This document shows positions 40,607 through 49,703 of a DNA stretch of 58,563 nucleotides, in pieces (the first letter of the stretch is position 1; each line of letters begins with the position of its first letter). Both the position numbers and the translations under genes were made by a program. This stretch comes from Janthinobacterium sp. (GTDB taxonomy: Bacteria; Pseudomonadota; Gammaproteobacteria; Burkholderiales; Burkholderiaceae_D). The DNA lies in the NCBI RefSeq assembly GCF_009923995.1, contig NZ_RFSK01000039.1:1-58563 (forward strand), read 5' to 3'. Under the pieces are notes generated by a model. That model saw nothing but the letters and a program-made list of their open reading frames with translations. It was not told the DNA's origin and did no database searches.

Positions 40607-41269
40607 TCAGATGCCGTAGCGCGCGCGGTAAGCGGAAACGGCTTCTTTGTGCTGCAGCAGTTCCGGATCGGCGCCAGCGCCGTTCAGGTAGCCGAACAGG
40701 TCGTCCAGGTTGCCGATCGAGATGACGGGGATGCCATATTGTTTCGACACTTCCTGCACCGCCGAACTTGGCGACAGCTGGCCGTCCGGGCCGGAGCGCT
40801 CCATGCGGTCCAGGGCGATCAGCACGGCGCATGGCTCGGCGCCGGCGGCACGGATCATGTCCACCGATTCGCGCACCGACGTGCCGGCCGAGATCACATC
40901 GTCAATGATGACAACCTTGCCATGCAGCTTGGCGCCGACGATGGTGCCGCCTTCGCCGTGGTCCTTGGCTTCCTTGCGGTTGAAGGCGAACGAGGTGTTA
41001 CGGCCCTTGCCGGCCAGCGCCACGGCGGTGGCCGACGCCAGGGTGATGCCCTTGTATGCGGGGCCGAACAGCATGTCGAATTCCACGCCCGAGTCGAGCA
41101 GGGTCTGCGCGTAGAACTGCGCCAGCTCGGCCAGGGTGGCACCGTCATGGAACAGGCCCGCATTGAAGAAGTACGGCGACTGGCGCCCGGCCTTGGTGGT
41201 GAACTCGCCGAACCGCAAGACTCCCTTGGATACTGAAAACGCGATAAACTGCTGGCGTAAATTATTCAC
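40607..41269 (-). CDS. pyrE: Orotate phosphoribosyltransferase
   Basis: PyrE joins orotate and PRPP to form OMP in pyrimidine synthesis. The 220-residue protein has [11 protein letters not shown], the flexible loop with [13 protein letters not shown] and the PRPP motif [13 protein letters not shown]. The start is a GTG at 41269 with GAGG seven bases upstream, which yields the normal family length; a longer frame to 41326 adds non-conserved residues. xth is divergent. Confidence 0.95.
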   Translation of the reverse strand: MNNLRQQFIAFSVSKGVLRFGEFTTKAGRQSPYFFNAGLFHDGATLAELAQFYAQTLLDSGVEFDMLFGPAYKGITLASATAVALAGKGRNTSFAFNRKEAKDHGEGGTIVGAKLHGKVVIIDDVISAGTSVRESVDMIRAAGAEPCAVLIALDRMERSGPDGQLSPSSAVQEVSKQYGIPVISIGNLDDLFGYLNGAGADPELLQHKEAVSAYRARYGI

Positions 41270-41378
41270 ATTAGCCTCATTTTTTAAAAGTGCCTGTATT
41301 TTAATCCGCGCGCAGCGGCGAGACAATCGCCATGCCGCGCCCGCCGGCCCCGTCCAGCGCCCTTTTCACTCTCAATCT

Positions 41379-42155
41379 ATGCCAAAAATTATCTCCGCCA
41401 ACCTGAACGGCATCCGCTCCGCCGCCAAAAAAGGCTTTTTCAACTGGATGGGCACGCAAACGGCCGATTTCATCTGCGTGCAGGAATTGAAGGCGCAGCT
41501 GCCCGACATGACGCCGGAATTCCTCAACCCGCACGGCTACCATGGCCATTTCCACTACGCCGAGAAAAAAGGCTATTCGGGCACGGGCGTGTACAGCAAG
41601 GTGGAACCGGACGCCGTGCATATCGGTTTCGGCAGCCCGGAATTCGATGCCGAAGGCCGCTATGTGCGCTGTGATTTTGGCAACCTGTCCGTCATTTCCG
41701 TGTACTGCCCGTCCGGTTCGTCCGGCCCGGAACGCCAGGAAGCCAAGTTCCGCTTCATGGAACTGTTCCTGCCGCACCTGCTGGAATTGAAGGCGCTGGG
41801 CCGCGAAGTGGTCATCTGCGGCGACTGGAACATCGCCCACCACGAAATCGACCTGAAAAACTGGAAGGGCAACAAGAAGAATTCCGGCTTCCTGCCCGAG
41901 GAACGCGCATGGCTGACGCGCGTCTTCGACGAAGTGGGCTTCGTCGACGTGCACCGCGGCCTGGACAAGCGCGAAGACCAGTACACCTGGTGGAGCAACC
42001 GCGGACAGGCCTACGCGAAGAACGTGGGCTGGCGCATCGACTACCACGTCGCCACGCCCGGCATCGCGGCCCAGGCACACACGGTCAGCGTCTACAAGGA
42101 CGAGCGCTTTTCCGACCACGCGCCGCTGATCATCGACTACACGCTCAAGGCTTAA
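41379..42155 (+). CDS. xth: Exodeoxyribonuclease III (AP endonuclease)
   Basis: A 258-residue exonuclease III/Exo-endo-phosphatase fold enzyme that removes 3' blocks and cuts at abasic sites in base-excision repair. Motifs: ANLNGIRSA (Asn), CVQELKAQ (metal Glu), GDWNIAHHEIDL (Asp/Asn), and the C-terminal FSDHAPLIID (catalytic His). Its TAA stop lies in the palindrome TTAA, and the convergent pseudouridine synthase uses the same four bases for its own stop. Confidence 0.95.
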   Translation: MPKIISANLNGIRSAAKKGFFNWMGTQTADFICVQELKAQLPDMTPEFLNPHGYHGHFHYAEKKGYSGTGVYSKVEPDAVHIGFGSPEFDAEGRYVRCDFGNLSVISVYCPSGSSGPERQEAKFRFMELFLPHLLELKALGREVVICGDWNIAHHEIDLKNWKGNKKNSGFLPEERAWLTRVFDEVGFVDVHRGLDKREDQYTWWSNRGQAYAKNVGWRIDYHVATPGIAAQAHTVSVYKDERFSDHAPLIIDYTLKA

Positions 42156-43057
42156 GCCTCCAGGCTGCGCCGGCTCTCGAAACGGCGCGGCGCGCCGCTC
42201 AACGGGTCCGTGAAATCGATGGCGCGCGCCAGCAGCTGCAAGGGCTGCGACATGTCGTCTTCCTTGCACGGCAGGGCCACGGGATAAAACGCATCGTTGA
42301 CGATGGGGATGCCCAGCGCGGCCAGGTGCACGCGCAGCTGGTGCTTGCGGCCCGTGTGCGGCTGCAGCCGGTACAGATTCAACTCGCCGCGCCGTTCGAT
42401 CACGTCGATGACGGTTTCCGAATTCGGCTCGCCCGCTTCTTCCCGCATGAGGAAGAACTGCGTGCCCTCGACCATGCGGCTGCGGTAGGTGAACGGAAAG
42501 TCGCGCTCCGCCAATGCCGGCGCCAGCGCCTCGTAGGTCTTGCGCACTTCGCGGCGCTGGAACAGCGACTGGTAGGCGCCCCGGCTGGCGACCTGGCGCG
42601 AAAAAATCACCACGCCGGCCGTTTCGCGGTCCAGACGGTGGATGGGCGTGAGTTCGGCGCAGTCCAGGTTTCTCTTCAGGCGCGTGAGCAGGGTCTCCTG
42701 CACGAAGCGCCCGCCCGGCGTCATGGGCAAAAAATGCGGCTTGTCGACCACCACCAGATGCTCGTCCTGGAACAGGATCGCTTCCTGGAACGGAATCGGC
42801 GTTTCGCGCTCCAGCTCGCGGTAGTAAAAGATGCGCATGCCGCGCCGGTACGCGCTGTCCGGGGCCAGCACCGCGCCCTCGCCATCGACCACTTCCCCGC
42901 GCGCCATGCGGTCCCGCCATTGCGCGGCGCTGATCTGCGGATAGCGCGCGACGAGGAAGGCGAGCATGCCGGGCCACTGCCCCTCCGGCAGCCACAGATA
43001 ACTGGGCGCCACGCCGTCACGCATGGGCAACGGTGCGGCAGCGTGACGGCTGGACAT
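42152..43057 (-). CDS. RluA-family pseudouridine synthase
   Basis: A 301-residue enzyme that isomerises specific uridines in rRNA or tRNA. It shows the catalytic HRLDRETAGVVIFSR (Asp), the LVVVDKPHFLP strand and RKHQLRVHLAALG. An S4-like segment precedes the core (about 40-75). The ATG at 43057 follows the M48 gene stop by one base; a start at 43102 would overlap that gene. The exact target site cannot be told. Confidence 0.88.
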   Translation of the reverse strand: MSSRHAAAPLPMRDGVAPSYLWLPEGQWPGMLAFLVARYPQISAAQWRDRMARGEVVDGEGAVLAPDSAYRRGMRIFYYRELERETPIPFQEAILFQDEHLVVVDKPHFLPMTPGGRFVQETLLTRLKRNLDCAELTPIHRLDRETAGVVIFSRQVASRGAYQSLFQRREVRKTYEALAPALAERDFPFTYRSRMVEGTQFFLMREEAGEPNSETVIDVIERRGELNLYRLQPHTGRKHQLRVHLAALGIPIVNDAFYPVALPCKEDDMSQPLQLLARAIDFTDPLSGAPRRFESRRSLEA

Positions 43058-43058
43058 G

Positions 43059-43961
43059 CTAGCGCGACGCGATGGCGTTGCTGCGATACGGCGGCAAGGC
43101 ATCGACGCTGACGCCCTTGCTGCGCGCGTACAGCGGCAGCACTTGCGCCATGTGGCTGTTCATCTGCGAAATGCGGTCCTTGCCCGACGGGTGCGTCGAA
43201 AGGAATTCGGGCGGCGCGCCCTTGCTCACGGCGGCCATCTTCTGCCACAGCACCACGCCGGCGCGCGGATCGAAGCCGGCGCGCGCGGCCAGGTCCATGC
43301 CGATCAGGTCCGCTTCGCGTTCATCGTCGCGCGAGAACTTCAGCATCACGCCCTGCGCCGCCATATTGGTGGCCGTACTGGTGATGCTCGGATCGACGCC
43401 CAGCCAGGCCGACAGGCCCGCACCCACCAGCTTCGAGCCGACGGCGGCCAGGTTGCCCTTGCCCGCCTGCGCCTGCGAGTGTTCGCGCAGCGCGTGCGAA
43501 ATCTCATGGCCCATGACGACGGCCACTTCATCGTCGGTCAGGTTCAGCTTGGTGATGATGCCGCTGTAAAAAGCGATCTGCCCGCCGGGCATGCAAAAGG
43601 CGTTGACCTGGTCGGAATTGAGCAGGTTGATCTGCCAGTTCCAGCCGGCCGCCGCCTCGTTCCAGCGCGTGGCGAACGGGATGATGCGCTGGGCGATGGC
43701 GCGCAGGCGCTTCACCTGCGGGTCGCTGTCGGGCACCAGCGCATTCTTTTCCTTCGCTTCGTTGACCAGCTGCGTGTATTGCTGCTTCGATTGTTCATTA
43801 AAATCGACGCCGCCGGCAAAGATGCGCGAGGTCGACAGCGGACGCACCTTGATGCCATCCTGTATCGTCGCCTGCTGCGCGAAGGCGGGCAGCGGCGCCA
43901 GCGCCGTCGCCGCGCACAGGCTGGCCAGGACGGCGTAATGTTTAAGGGATACTGGTGCCAT
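43059..43961 (-). CDS. Periplasmic M48-family metalloprotease
   Basis: A 300-residue exported protease with a signal peptide (LASLCAATALAPLPAFA) and the M48 zinc site HEISHALREH near 150, with the third ligand Glu in DEREADLIGMDLAARAG. It resembles the BepA/LoiP group of outer-membrane quality-control proteases but has no TPR repeats. GGAGGT precedes the ATG. Its first 20 bases overlap the end of the AmpG-like gene. Confidence 0.88.
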   Translation of the reverse strand: MAPVSLKHYAVLASLCAATALAPLPAFAQQATIQDGIKVRPLSTSRIFAGGVDFNEQSKQQYTQLVNEAKEKNALVPDSDPQVKRLRAIAQRIIPFATRWNEAAAGWNWQINLLNSDQVNAFCMPGGQIAFYSGIITKLNLTDDEVAVVMGHEISHALREHSQAQAGKGNLAAVGSKLVGAGLSAWLGVDPSITSTATNMAAQGVMLKFSRDDEREADLIGMDLAARAGFDPRAGVVLWQKMAAVSKGAPPEFLSTHPSGKDRISQMNSHMAQVLPLYARSKGVSVDALPPYRSNAIASR

Positions 43962-45201
43962 TGGCAGACCTCCATGGAGCGATTTTAGGCAGCATCATCA
44001 TGGCCGGGAAGGCCAGGAAGAAGCACACGATGAAAAAGGAAAACCAGCCCAGCTCCGCGACGAGGAAGCCCACCGAGGCATTGATCAGGGTGCGCGGCAC
44101 GGCGCTCAGGCTGGAAAACAGGGCATATTGCGTGGCCGTGTAGCGCGGGTCCGTGGTGCGCGACAGGAACGCGACAAAGGCGGCGGCCCCCAGGCCCAGG
44201 CTGGCAAACGCTTCGAAGCCGATCACGGCGCTCAACAGCATGGTATTCGGCCCCACCTGCGCCAGCCAGGCGAATCCCAAAATCGCGATCGCCTGCAGCG
44301 CGCCGAAGACCCACAGGCCCCGGTTGATGCCCAGCTTGAGCATCCACACGCCGCCCACCACACCGCCGGCCAGGCTGGCCCAGAATCCCGTGGTGTTGGC
44401 GGCCAGGCCGATCTGCGTCATGCTGAACCCCAGGTCCAGATAGAACTTCGTCGCCAGCGCCGTGGCCATGCTGTCGCCTATTTTGTAGAGTAATACGAAG
44501 GCGAGGATCCACATTGCGTTACGCCAACCATCGCGCGCGATGAATTCGCGGAAGGGCAAGATGATCGCCTCGCGCATGGTCTTCGGCGGCGAGCCGTACA
44601 CGGTCGGCTCCCTGATCAACAGGGTGCACGCGAGGCCCGGCAGCATGAAGGCGGCCGTGATCCAGAACACGGGCTGCCACGGCATGCGGTCGGCCAGGAT
44701 CAACGACAGCGCACCCGGCACCATGCCCGCCACTTTATATGCGTTGACGATGACGGCGGCGCCCAGCCCCTGCTCGTTGTCGCTGAGGATTTCGCGGCGG
44801 TAGGCGTCGATGACGATGTCCTGGCTGGCCGATAGAAAGGCGACACCGCCGGCAGCGGCGGCGATGAGGCCGATCTGCGAGAGCGGGTCCAGCATGCCCA
44901 TGCCGCCGATGGAAAAGAACAGTGCCACCTGGGTGAGCGCCATCCAGCCGCGCCGGCGTCCCAGCCCCAGGATGCTGTAGCGGTCCATCAGGGGCGCCCA
45001 CAGGAATTTCCAGATGTAGGGGAACTGCACCAGGGCGAACAGCCCCAGCGCCTTGACGTTCAGGCCCGACTTGGCCAGCCACGCCTGCAGCAGGTACAGC
45101 AGGATGAACAGGGGCAGGCCGGAACTGAAGCCCAGCACCAGCACGGCCAGCATGCGGCCATTGGCATAGGAACGCCAGCCTGGCGCCGGACTGCTGGTCA
45201 T
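43942..45201 (-). CDS. ampG: AmpG-family MFS muropeptide permease
   Basis: The 419-residue protein has about twelve transmembrane helices with the AmpG N-terminus FSSGLPLFILLYLLQAWLA and the SQDIVIDAYRREIL helix. AmpG imports anhydro-muropeptides from the periplasm for cell-wall recycling. The ATG at 45201 shares one base with the metW stop (TGATG). Its gene overlaps the M48 protease by 20 bases. Confidence 0.87.
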   Translation of the reverse strand: MTSSPAPGWRSYANGRMLAVLVLGFSSGLPLFILLYLLQAWLAKSGLNVKALGLFALVQFPYIWKFLWAPLMDRYSILGLGRRRGWMALTQVALFFSIGGMGMLDPLSQIGLIAAAAGGVAFLSASQDIVIDAYRREILSDNEQGLGAAVIVNAYKVAGMVPGALSLILADRMPWQPVFWITAAFMLPGLACTLLIREPTVYGSPPKTMREAIILPFREFIARDGWRNAMWILAFVLLYKIGDSMATALATKFYLDLGFSMTQIGLAANTTGFWASLAGGVVGGVWMLKLGINRGLWVFGALQAIAILGFAWLAQVGPNTMLLSAVIGFEAFASLGLGAAAFVAFLSRTTDPRYTATQYALFSSLSAVPRTLINASVGFLVAELGWFSFFIVCFFLAFPAMMMLPKIAPWRSANGTSIP

Positions 45202-45812
45202 CAATGCACCGCTTTTTTGCGCAGGCGGAAGACGGCCAGGTCGCCGCGCAGGTTGGGCAGTACGGAGACCATCCTGCCTTCGGCCAGGGCCACGCATTCG
45301 ATCACTTCCAGGCCGCATTCCTCGGCCAGTTCACGGAAGTCGTTGATGGTAGCGCAGCGCACGTTGGGCGTGTCGTACCACTGGTAGGGCAGCGATTTCG
45401 ACACGGGCATGCGCCCTTTCAGCAGCGCCACGCGGTGCGGCCAGTAGGCGAAGTTGGGGAACGAGACGATGGCCTCGGCGCCCACCCGCACGATGTCTCG
45501 CAGCAGCGGCTCGACCTGCTTCATCATCTGCAGGGAAGACAGGCACAGCACCGTGTCGAAGCTGTTGTCGCCAAAGATCGCCAGGCCCTTTTCCATGTCC
45601 TGCTGGATCACGTTGACGCCGCGCTGGGTACTGGCCAGCACCTTGTCGTCGGCGATCTCGATGCCGTAGCCGCTGCATTCCTTATCGCTTTGCAAATATT
45701 GCAGCATCACGCCGTCGCCGCAGCCCACGTCCAGCACATGCGCGTTGTCCGGCACCCAGTGGGCGATGAAGGCCAGGTCGGGGCGCAGCGCGCTCAATTC
45801 GTCAAAAGTCAT
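45201..45812 (-). CDS. metW: Methionine biosynthesis protein MetW
   Basis: A 203-residue SAM-dependent-methyltransferase-fold protein ([24 protein letters not shown]) of the MetW family. In Proteobacteria MetW is needed with MetX for homoserine acylation and stimulates that enzyme. It overlaps the metX stop by ATGA (45809-45812), so both products are made together. Confidence 0.93.
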   Translation of the reverse strand: MTFDELSALRPDLAFIAHWVPDNAHVLDVGCGDGVMLQYLQSDKECSGYGIEIADDKVLASTQRGVNVIQQDMEKGLAIFGDNSFDTVLCLSSLQMMKQVEPLLRDIVRVGAEAIVSFPNFAYWPHRVALLKGRMPVSKSLPYQWYDTPNVRCATINDFRELAEECGLEVIECVALAEGRMVSVLPNLRGDLAVFRLRKKAVH

Positions 45813-47008
45813 GCGGTCTCCTTCGCGCCCTGGCGGACGGCGGTGTTCTGTGCTGCCGCGGGCGCGCCTGCGGCGATGTCATTCCATACCTGGCCGTAGT
45901 AGGCGCGCACCATGTTCATGTAGCGCGGATCTTCCAGCAAAAAGGCGTCGTGGCCGTGCGGCGCGTCGATCTCGGCATACGTGACCTGGCGGCGGTTGCA
46001 TACGAGCGCTTCGACGATTTCGCGGCTGCGCTCGGGCGAGAAGCGCCAGTCGGTGGAAAACGAGGCGAGGAAGAACTTGGCCTTGGTGCCCGACAGGGCC
46101 TTCGCCAGGTCGCCGCCATGCGCGCGCGCCGGGTCGAAATAATCGAGCGCCTTGGTGATCAAGAGATAGGTGTTGGCATCGAAGTATTCGGAGAATTTAT
46201 CTCCCTGGTAGCGCAGGTAGGACTCGATTTCGAAGTCGATGCCGAAGCCGAACTTGTAGTCGCCCGTCTGCGCCGCGTCGCGCAGCTTGCGGCCGAATTT
46301 CTCGGCCATGTCGTCGTTCGACAGATAGGTGATGTGGCCCACCATGCGCGCCACGCGCAAGCCGTTCTTCGGCACCACGCCGTGCGCATAGAAGTCGCCG
46401 CCACGGTAGTCGGGGTCCGACAGGATGGCCTGGCGCGCCACGTCGTTGAAGGCGATGTTCTGCGCCGACAGCTTGGCCGTCGAGGCGATCACCACGCAGT
46501 GGCGCAGCCGCTCGGGGAACATGATGCTCCACGCCAGCGCCTGCATGCCGCCCAGCGAGCCGCCCATCACGGCGGCGAACTGGTTGATGCCCAGTTCATT
46601 GGCCAGGCGCGCCTGCGCGCTGACCCAGTCTTCCACCGTGACGACGGGGAAGCTGGCGCCATACGGCTTGCCGGTGGCGGGATTGGTGTGCATGGGGCCC
46701 GTCGAGCCGAAGCACGAACCCAGGTTGTTGACGCCGATGACGAAGAATTTGTTGGTGTCGAGCGGCTTGCCCGGTCCCACCATATTGTCCCACCAGCCCG
46801 TGCTCTTCGGTTCGTCCGCGTAGACGCCGGCCACGTGGTGCGAGGCGTTCAGGGCGTGGCAGACCAGCACCGCGTTCGATTTGTCGGCGTTCAGGGTGCC
46901 GTAGGTTTCATACATCAACATATAGTCCTGCAGCGAGGCGCCGCTTTGCAGCTGCAGGGGTTCCGCAAAATACATGGTTTGCGGCGAAACGATTCCAATG
47001 GATGACAT
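45809..47008 (-). CDS. metX: Homoserine O-acyltransferase MetX
   Basis: MetX acylates homoserine, the first dedicated step of methionine synthesis. The 399-residue alpha/beta-hydrolase-fold protein carries the nucleophile in [12 protein letters not shown], with Asp in FSTDWRFSP and His in [12 protein letters not shown]. Whether it uses acetyl- or succinyl-CoA needs structural comparison; MetX-MetW pairs often use succinyl-CoA. The ATG at 47008 has no clear ribosome site. Three hairpins precede it. Confidence 0.92.
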   Translation of the reverse strand: MSSIGIVSPQTMYFAEPLQLQSGASLQDYMLMYETYGTLNADKSNAVLVCHALNASHHVAGVYADEPKSTGWWDNMVGPGKPLDTNKFFVIGVNNLGSCFGSTGPMHTNPATGKPYGASFPVVTVEDWVSAQARLANELGINQFAAVMGGSLGGMQALAWSIMFPERLRHCVVIASTAKLSAQNIAFNDVARQAILSDPDYRGGDFYAHGVVPKNGLRVARMVGHITYLSNDDMAEKFGRKLRDAAQTGDYKFGFGIDFEIESYLRYQGDKFSEYFDANTYLLITKALDYFDPARAHGGDLAKALSGTKAKFFLASFSTDWRFSPERSREIVEALVCNRRQVTYAEIDAPHGHDAFLLEDPRYMNMVRAYYGQVWNDIAAGAPAAAQNTAVRQGAKETA

Positions 47009-47017
47009 GTGTGTCGG

Positions 47018-47123
47018 TTTATAAAAGGGGGGTGGCCCCACGGGCCATGGTCGATGCAGCACCGCGATGATAGGTGCTGCAACTTTAGCACCAGGACACA
47101 TCTTGCCGCGCGCGATGTGTCCT
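47018..47123 (-). promoter_or_regulatory. Three-hairpin leader between ptsI and metX
   Basis: On the minus strand three perfect stems follow each other: AGGACACATC/GATGTGTCCT (47092-47123, 10 bp), GCAGCACC/GGTGCTGC (47056-47080, 8 bp) and TGGCCC-GTG-GGGCCA (47033-47047, 6 bp). The last is followed by C6-TTTT, like a weak terminator, 10-25 bases ahead of metX. The array could be an attenuator or riboswitch expression platform. No known SAM-riboswitch core was recognised. Confidence 0.5.
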
Positions 47124-47143
47124 GATGCTGATAAAACGACAGT

Positions 47144-48886
47144 TTACATGAGCTGCAACTGTTGTACGGCTTCCGCGATCACATTTGGCTCCATCGAACG
47201 CATAATTTTGCGCATTTGTGGTGCGATCAGCCCCAGGTCGCTGTTGAGAATCTCTTGCTTGACCGCCAACAGTTGCGCCGGATGCATGGAAAACTCGCGC
47301 AAGCCCATGCCCAGCAACAGGCGCGTGAGTTTCACGTCGCCCGCCATCTCGCCACAGACGGCCACGTCGATGCCCGCCTTGTGGCCGGCGGCGATCGTCA
47401 TGGAGATCAGCTGCAGCACGGCCGGATGCAGCGGATTGTACAAATGCGCCACCTCGTAGTCGACGCGGTCGATGGCCAGCGTGTACTGGATCAGGTCATT
47501 CGTGCCGATGGAGAGGAAATCCATGCGCTTGACGAACATGGGCAGCGCCAGCGCGGCGGCCGGGATTTCGATCATGGCGCCCACTTCGACGGCATCGTCG
47601 AACTTGATGCCTTCCTCGCGCAGGCTGGCCTTGGCTTGCGCGATCATGGCCAGCGACTGGTCGATCTCGAAGGCGTGCGCCAGCATGGGGATCAGGATGC
47701 GCACCTTGCCGAAGGCGGAAGCGCGCAGGATGGCGCGCAGCTGCGTCAGGAACAGCTGCGGCTCGGCCAGGCAATAGCGGATGGCGCGCAGGCCCAGGGC
47801 GGGATTGAGTGCCGTATGGTCGGCCTGGTCGAGCGGCTTGTCGGCGCCGATGTCGAGCGTGCGGATGGTGACGACCCGCCCCTTCATCGACTGCACCGTG
47901 TTGCGGTAGGCCTCGAACTGCTCGTCCTCGGTGGGAATCTTGTGGGCGCGGCCCATGAACAGGAATTCGGAGCGGAACAGGCCCACGCCGCTGGCGCCCG
48001 ACTCCAGGGCGAACGGGCAATCCTCGGGCAGCTCGATATTCGCCAGCAGGGTGACGGGGGTGCCGCATTTCGTGACGGCCGGCGTCTTTTTCAGCTTGCC
48101 CAGCTTTTTGCGCGCACGCTGCATGGCCGTCTGGCGCTCGCGGTACTGTTCCAGCACCAGCGCGCTGGGATTGGCGATCACCACGCCGGCATCGCCGTCG
48201 ATGATCAGCCAGTCATCCTGCTCGATCAGGGTCGACGCCTGCGACATGCCGACGGCGGCCGGGATGTCCAGGCTGCGCGCGACGATGGCCGTGTGCGAGT
48301 TCTGCCCGCCCACGTCGGTGATGAAACCGATGAAGGAGCGGTCGCGGAACTGCAGCATGTCGGCCGGCGAGATGTCGTGGGCGACGACGATCATCTGCGC
48401 CATCAGCTCGTCTTCGGCAGCCGCCTTGGGCAGCAATTGCTCCGTGCCCAGCAGGACTTTCAGCACGCGCTCGGCGACTTGCTGGATGTCCGCCTTGCGC
48501 TCGCGCAAATACGGGTCTTCAATTTCATCGAATTGCGCAGACAATTCATCGATCTGCGTCAACAGCGCCCATTCGGCGTTGTAGTGGCGCTTGCGGATGA
48601 TATCGAGCGGCGCTTCGGAAATCATCGGATCGGACAGGATCAGCGCGTGCACGTCGATGAAGGCGCCCAGCTCGGTGGGCGCGTCCTTGGGCAGATCGTT
48701 CCACAAGGTTTGCAGTTCCTTGTGGACGGTGGCGATGGCGTTTTGCAGGCGCTGGACTTCGGCTTCGATCTGTTCCTGGGCGACCAGGTAATGTTTGACG
48801 TCAAGGGCGGCCGGCGCCAGCAAATGCGCGCGGCCAATGGCAATGCCGCGGGAAACCGGGATGCCGTGGAGCGTGAAGGATGCCAT
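47144..48886 (-). CDS. ptsI: PTS enzyme I
   Basis: Enzyme I autophosphorylates with phosphoenolpyruvate and passes phosphate to HPr. The 580-residue protein has the N-terminal HPr-binding helical domain, the phospho-His loop GGQNSHTAIVARS (His about 198), and a C-terminal PEP-binding barrel with RSEFLFMGR and GEMAGD. It is full length. The ATG at 48886 begins MASFTLHGIPVSRGIAIG, the family start. Confidence 0.96.
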   Translation of the reverse strand: MASFTLHGIPVSRGIAIGRAHLLAPAALDVKHYLVAQEQIEAEVQRLQNAIATVHKELQTLWNDLPKDAPTELGAFIDVHALILSDPMISEAPLDIIRKRHYNAEWALLTQIDELSAQFDEIEDPYLRERKADIQQVAERVLKVLLGTEQLLPKAAAEDELMAQMIVVAHDISPADMLQFRDRSFIGFITDVGGQNSHTAIVARSLDIPAAVGMSQASTLIEQDDWLIIDGDAGVVIANPSALVLEQYRERQTAMQRARKKLGKLKKTPAVTKCGTPVTLLANIELPEDCPFALESGASGVGLFRSEFLFMGRAHKIPTEDEQFEAYRNTVQSMKGRVVTIRTLDIGADKPLDQADHTALNPALGLRAIRYCLAEPQLFLTQLRAILRASAFGKVRILIPMLAHAFEIDQSLAMIAQAKASLREEGIKFDDAVEVGAMIEIPAAALALPMFVKRMDFLSIGTNDLIQYTLAIDRVDYEVAHLYNPLHPAVLQLISMTIAAGHKAGIDVAVCGEMAGDVKLTRLLLGMGLREFSMHPAQLLAVKQEILNSDLGLIAPQMRKIMRSMEPNVIAEAVQQLQLM

Positions 48887-48930
48887 GGGTTGACCTGTCG
48901 GAATGCGGCTGCGGCTGCGTTCGGCGGGCA

Positions 48931-49200
48931 TTACTCGCCTTCGCCAAACCTGTCATTAATCAGGGCGGTGAGCGCATCGACACATGCCTGCTCATCATCG
49001 CCATCTGCTTCCAGGGTCACTTTCGCGCCCTTGCCGGCGGCCAGCATCATGACGCCCATGATGGACTTGGCATTGATGCGGCGCGCGTTGCGGGTCAACC
49101 AGACGTCGCTCTTGAACTTGGCGGCCAACTGGGTAAATTTGGCGGAAGCGCGTGCGTGCAGTCCCAGCTTGTTGATGATTTCGAGTTCTTTTTGAATCAT
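48931..49200 (-). CDS. ptsH: PTS phosphocarrier protein HPr
   Basis: An 89-residue HPr. The active-site His is His15 (KLGLHARASAKF), and Ser46 (AKSIMGVMMLAAG) is the position phosphorylated by HPr kinase in species that have it. It relays phosphate from enzyme I to EIIA. It sits between ptsI and the EIIA gene with short gaps. Confidence 0.96.
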   Translation of the reverse strand: MIQKELEIINKLGLHARASAKFTQLAAKFKSDVWLTRNARRINAKSIMGVMMLAAGKGAKVTLEADGDDEQACVDALTALINDRFGEGE

Positions 49201-49259
49201 TTTTATATAGTCTTTATCCCTGAATGCACTGCGCTGATGACAATCTTGGCCTATACCAC

Positions 49260-49280
49260 CCGCCGCCTCCAGGGCGGCGG
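49260..49280. other. GC-rich stem-loop between EIIA and ptsH
   Basis: CCGCCGCC-TCCAG-GGCGGCGG, a perfect 8-bp stem without a T-run. It could modulate mRNA stability or read-through between the two PTS genes. Confidence 0.4.
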
Positions 49281-49292
49281 CCCTGCACTTTC

Positions 49293-49703
49293 CTATTCGC
49301 CCACGCGAATGCGGTTATCCACGCGCACGGCGCCGCTTTGCGCGCCGGCCAGGGCCATCTCCACCACCACGTCGAGCGAGTCGCGGCGATAGGTAATCGC
49401 GCGCAGCAGCATCGGCAGGCTGATGCCGGCGATGACTTCCACGCGCCCCGCATCGGCCAGCTTGTTGCAGCAGTTCGATGGCGTGCCGCCCTTCACGTCG
49501 GTAATCACCAGCACGCCGGAACCGTCGTCGAGGCGGCAGATAGCTTCCGAGGCCAGCTTCTGTACTTCCGCCAGGTCCTGGTCGGCGACGACGTCGATGG
49601 CTTCAAAGCGTTCCGTGGGTCCGCGAAACACATGCGCGCAGGCGGCGATGAAAGCCTGGCCCAACGGTGCATGTGTCATGAGCAAAATCCCTACCATAGT
49701 CAT
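49293..49703 (-). CDS. Mannose/fructose-type PTS EIIA domain protein
   Basis: The 136-residue protein is a stand-alone EIIA of the mannose class: VGILLMTHAPLG has the phosphorylated His near residue 11 (9 if translation begins at the second ATG), and DVKGGTPSNCC follows. The first ATG overlaps the gshB stop (ATGA, 49700-49703); the second ATG, six bases on, has the better spaced AGGTGA. No EIIB or EIIC is in the window, so this relay is probably regulatory. Confidence 0.9.
   Translation of the reverse strand: MTMVGILLMTHAPLGQAFIAACAHVFRGPTERFEAIDVVADQDLAEVQKLASEAICRLDDGSGVLVITDVKGGTPSNCCNKLADAGRVEVIAGISLPMLLRAITYRRDSLDVVVEMALAGAQSGAVRVDNRIRVGE

Noticed and set aside
47009..47143. Known SAM riboswitch ahead of metX
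   Set aside because: The three hairpins do not contain a recognisable SAM-I, SAM-II or SAM-IV core; left as an undefined leader.
47162..49195. 677-codon plus-strand frame opposite ptsI/ptsH
   Set aside because: Shadow frame; the minus-strand proteins are textbook PTS proteins.
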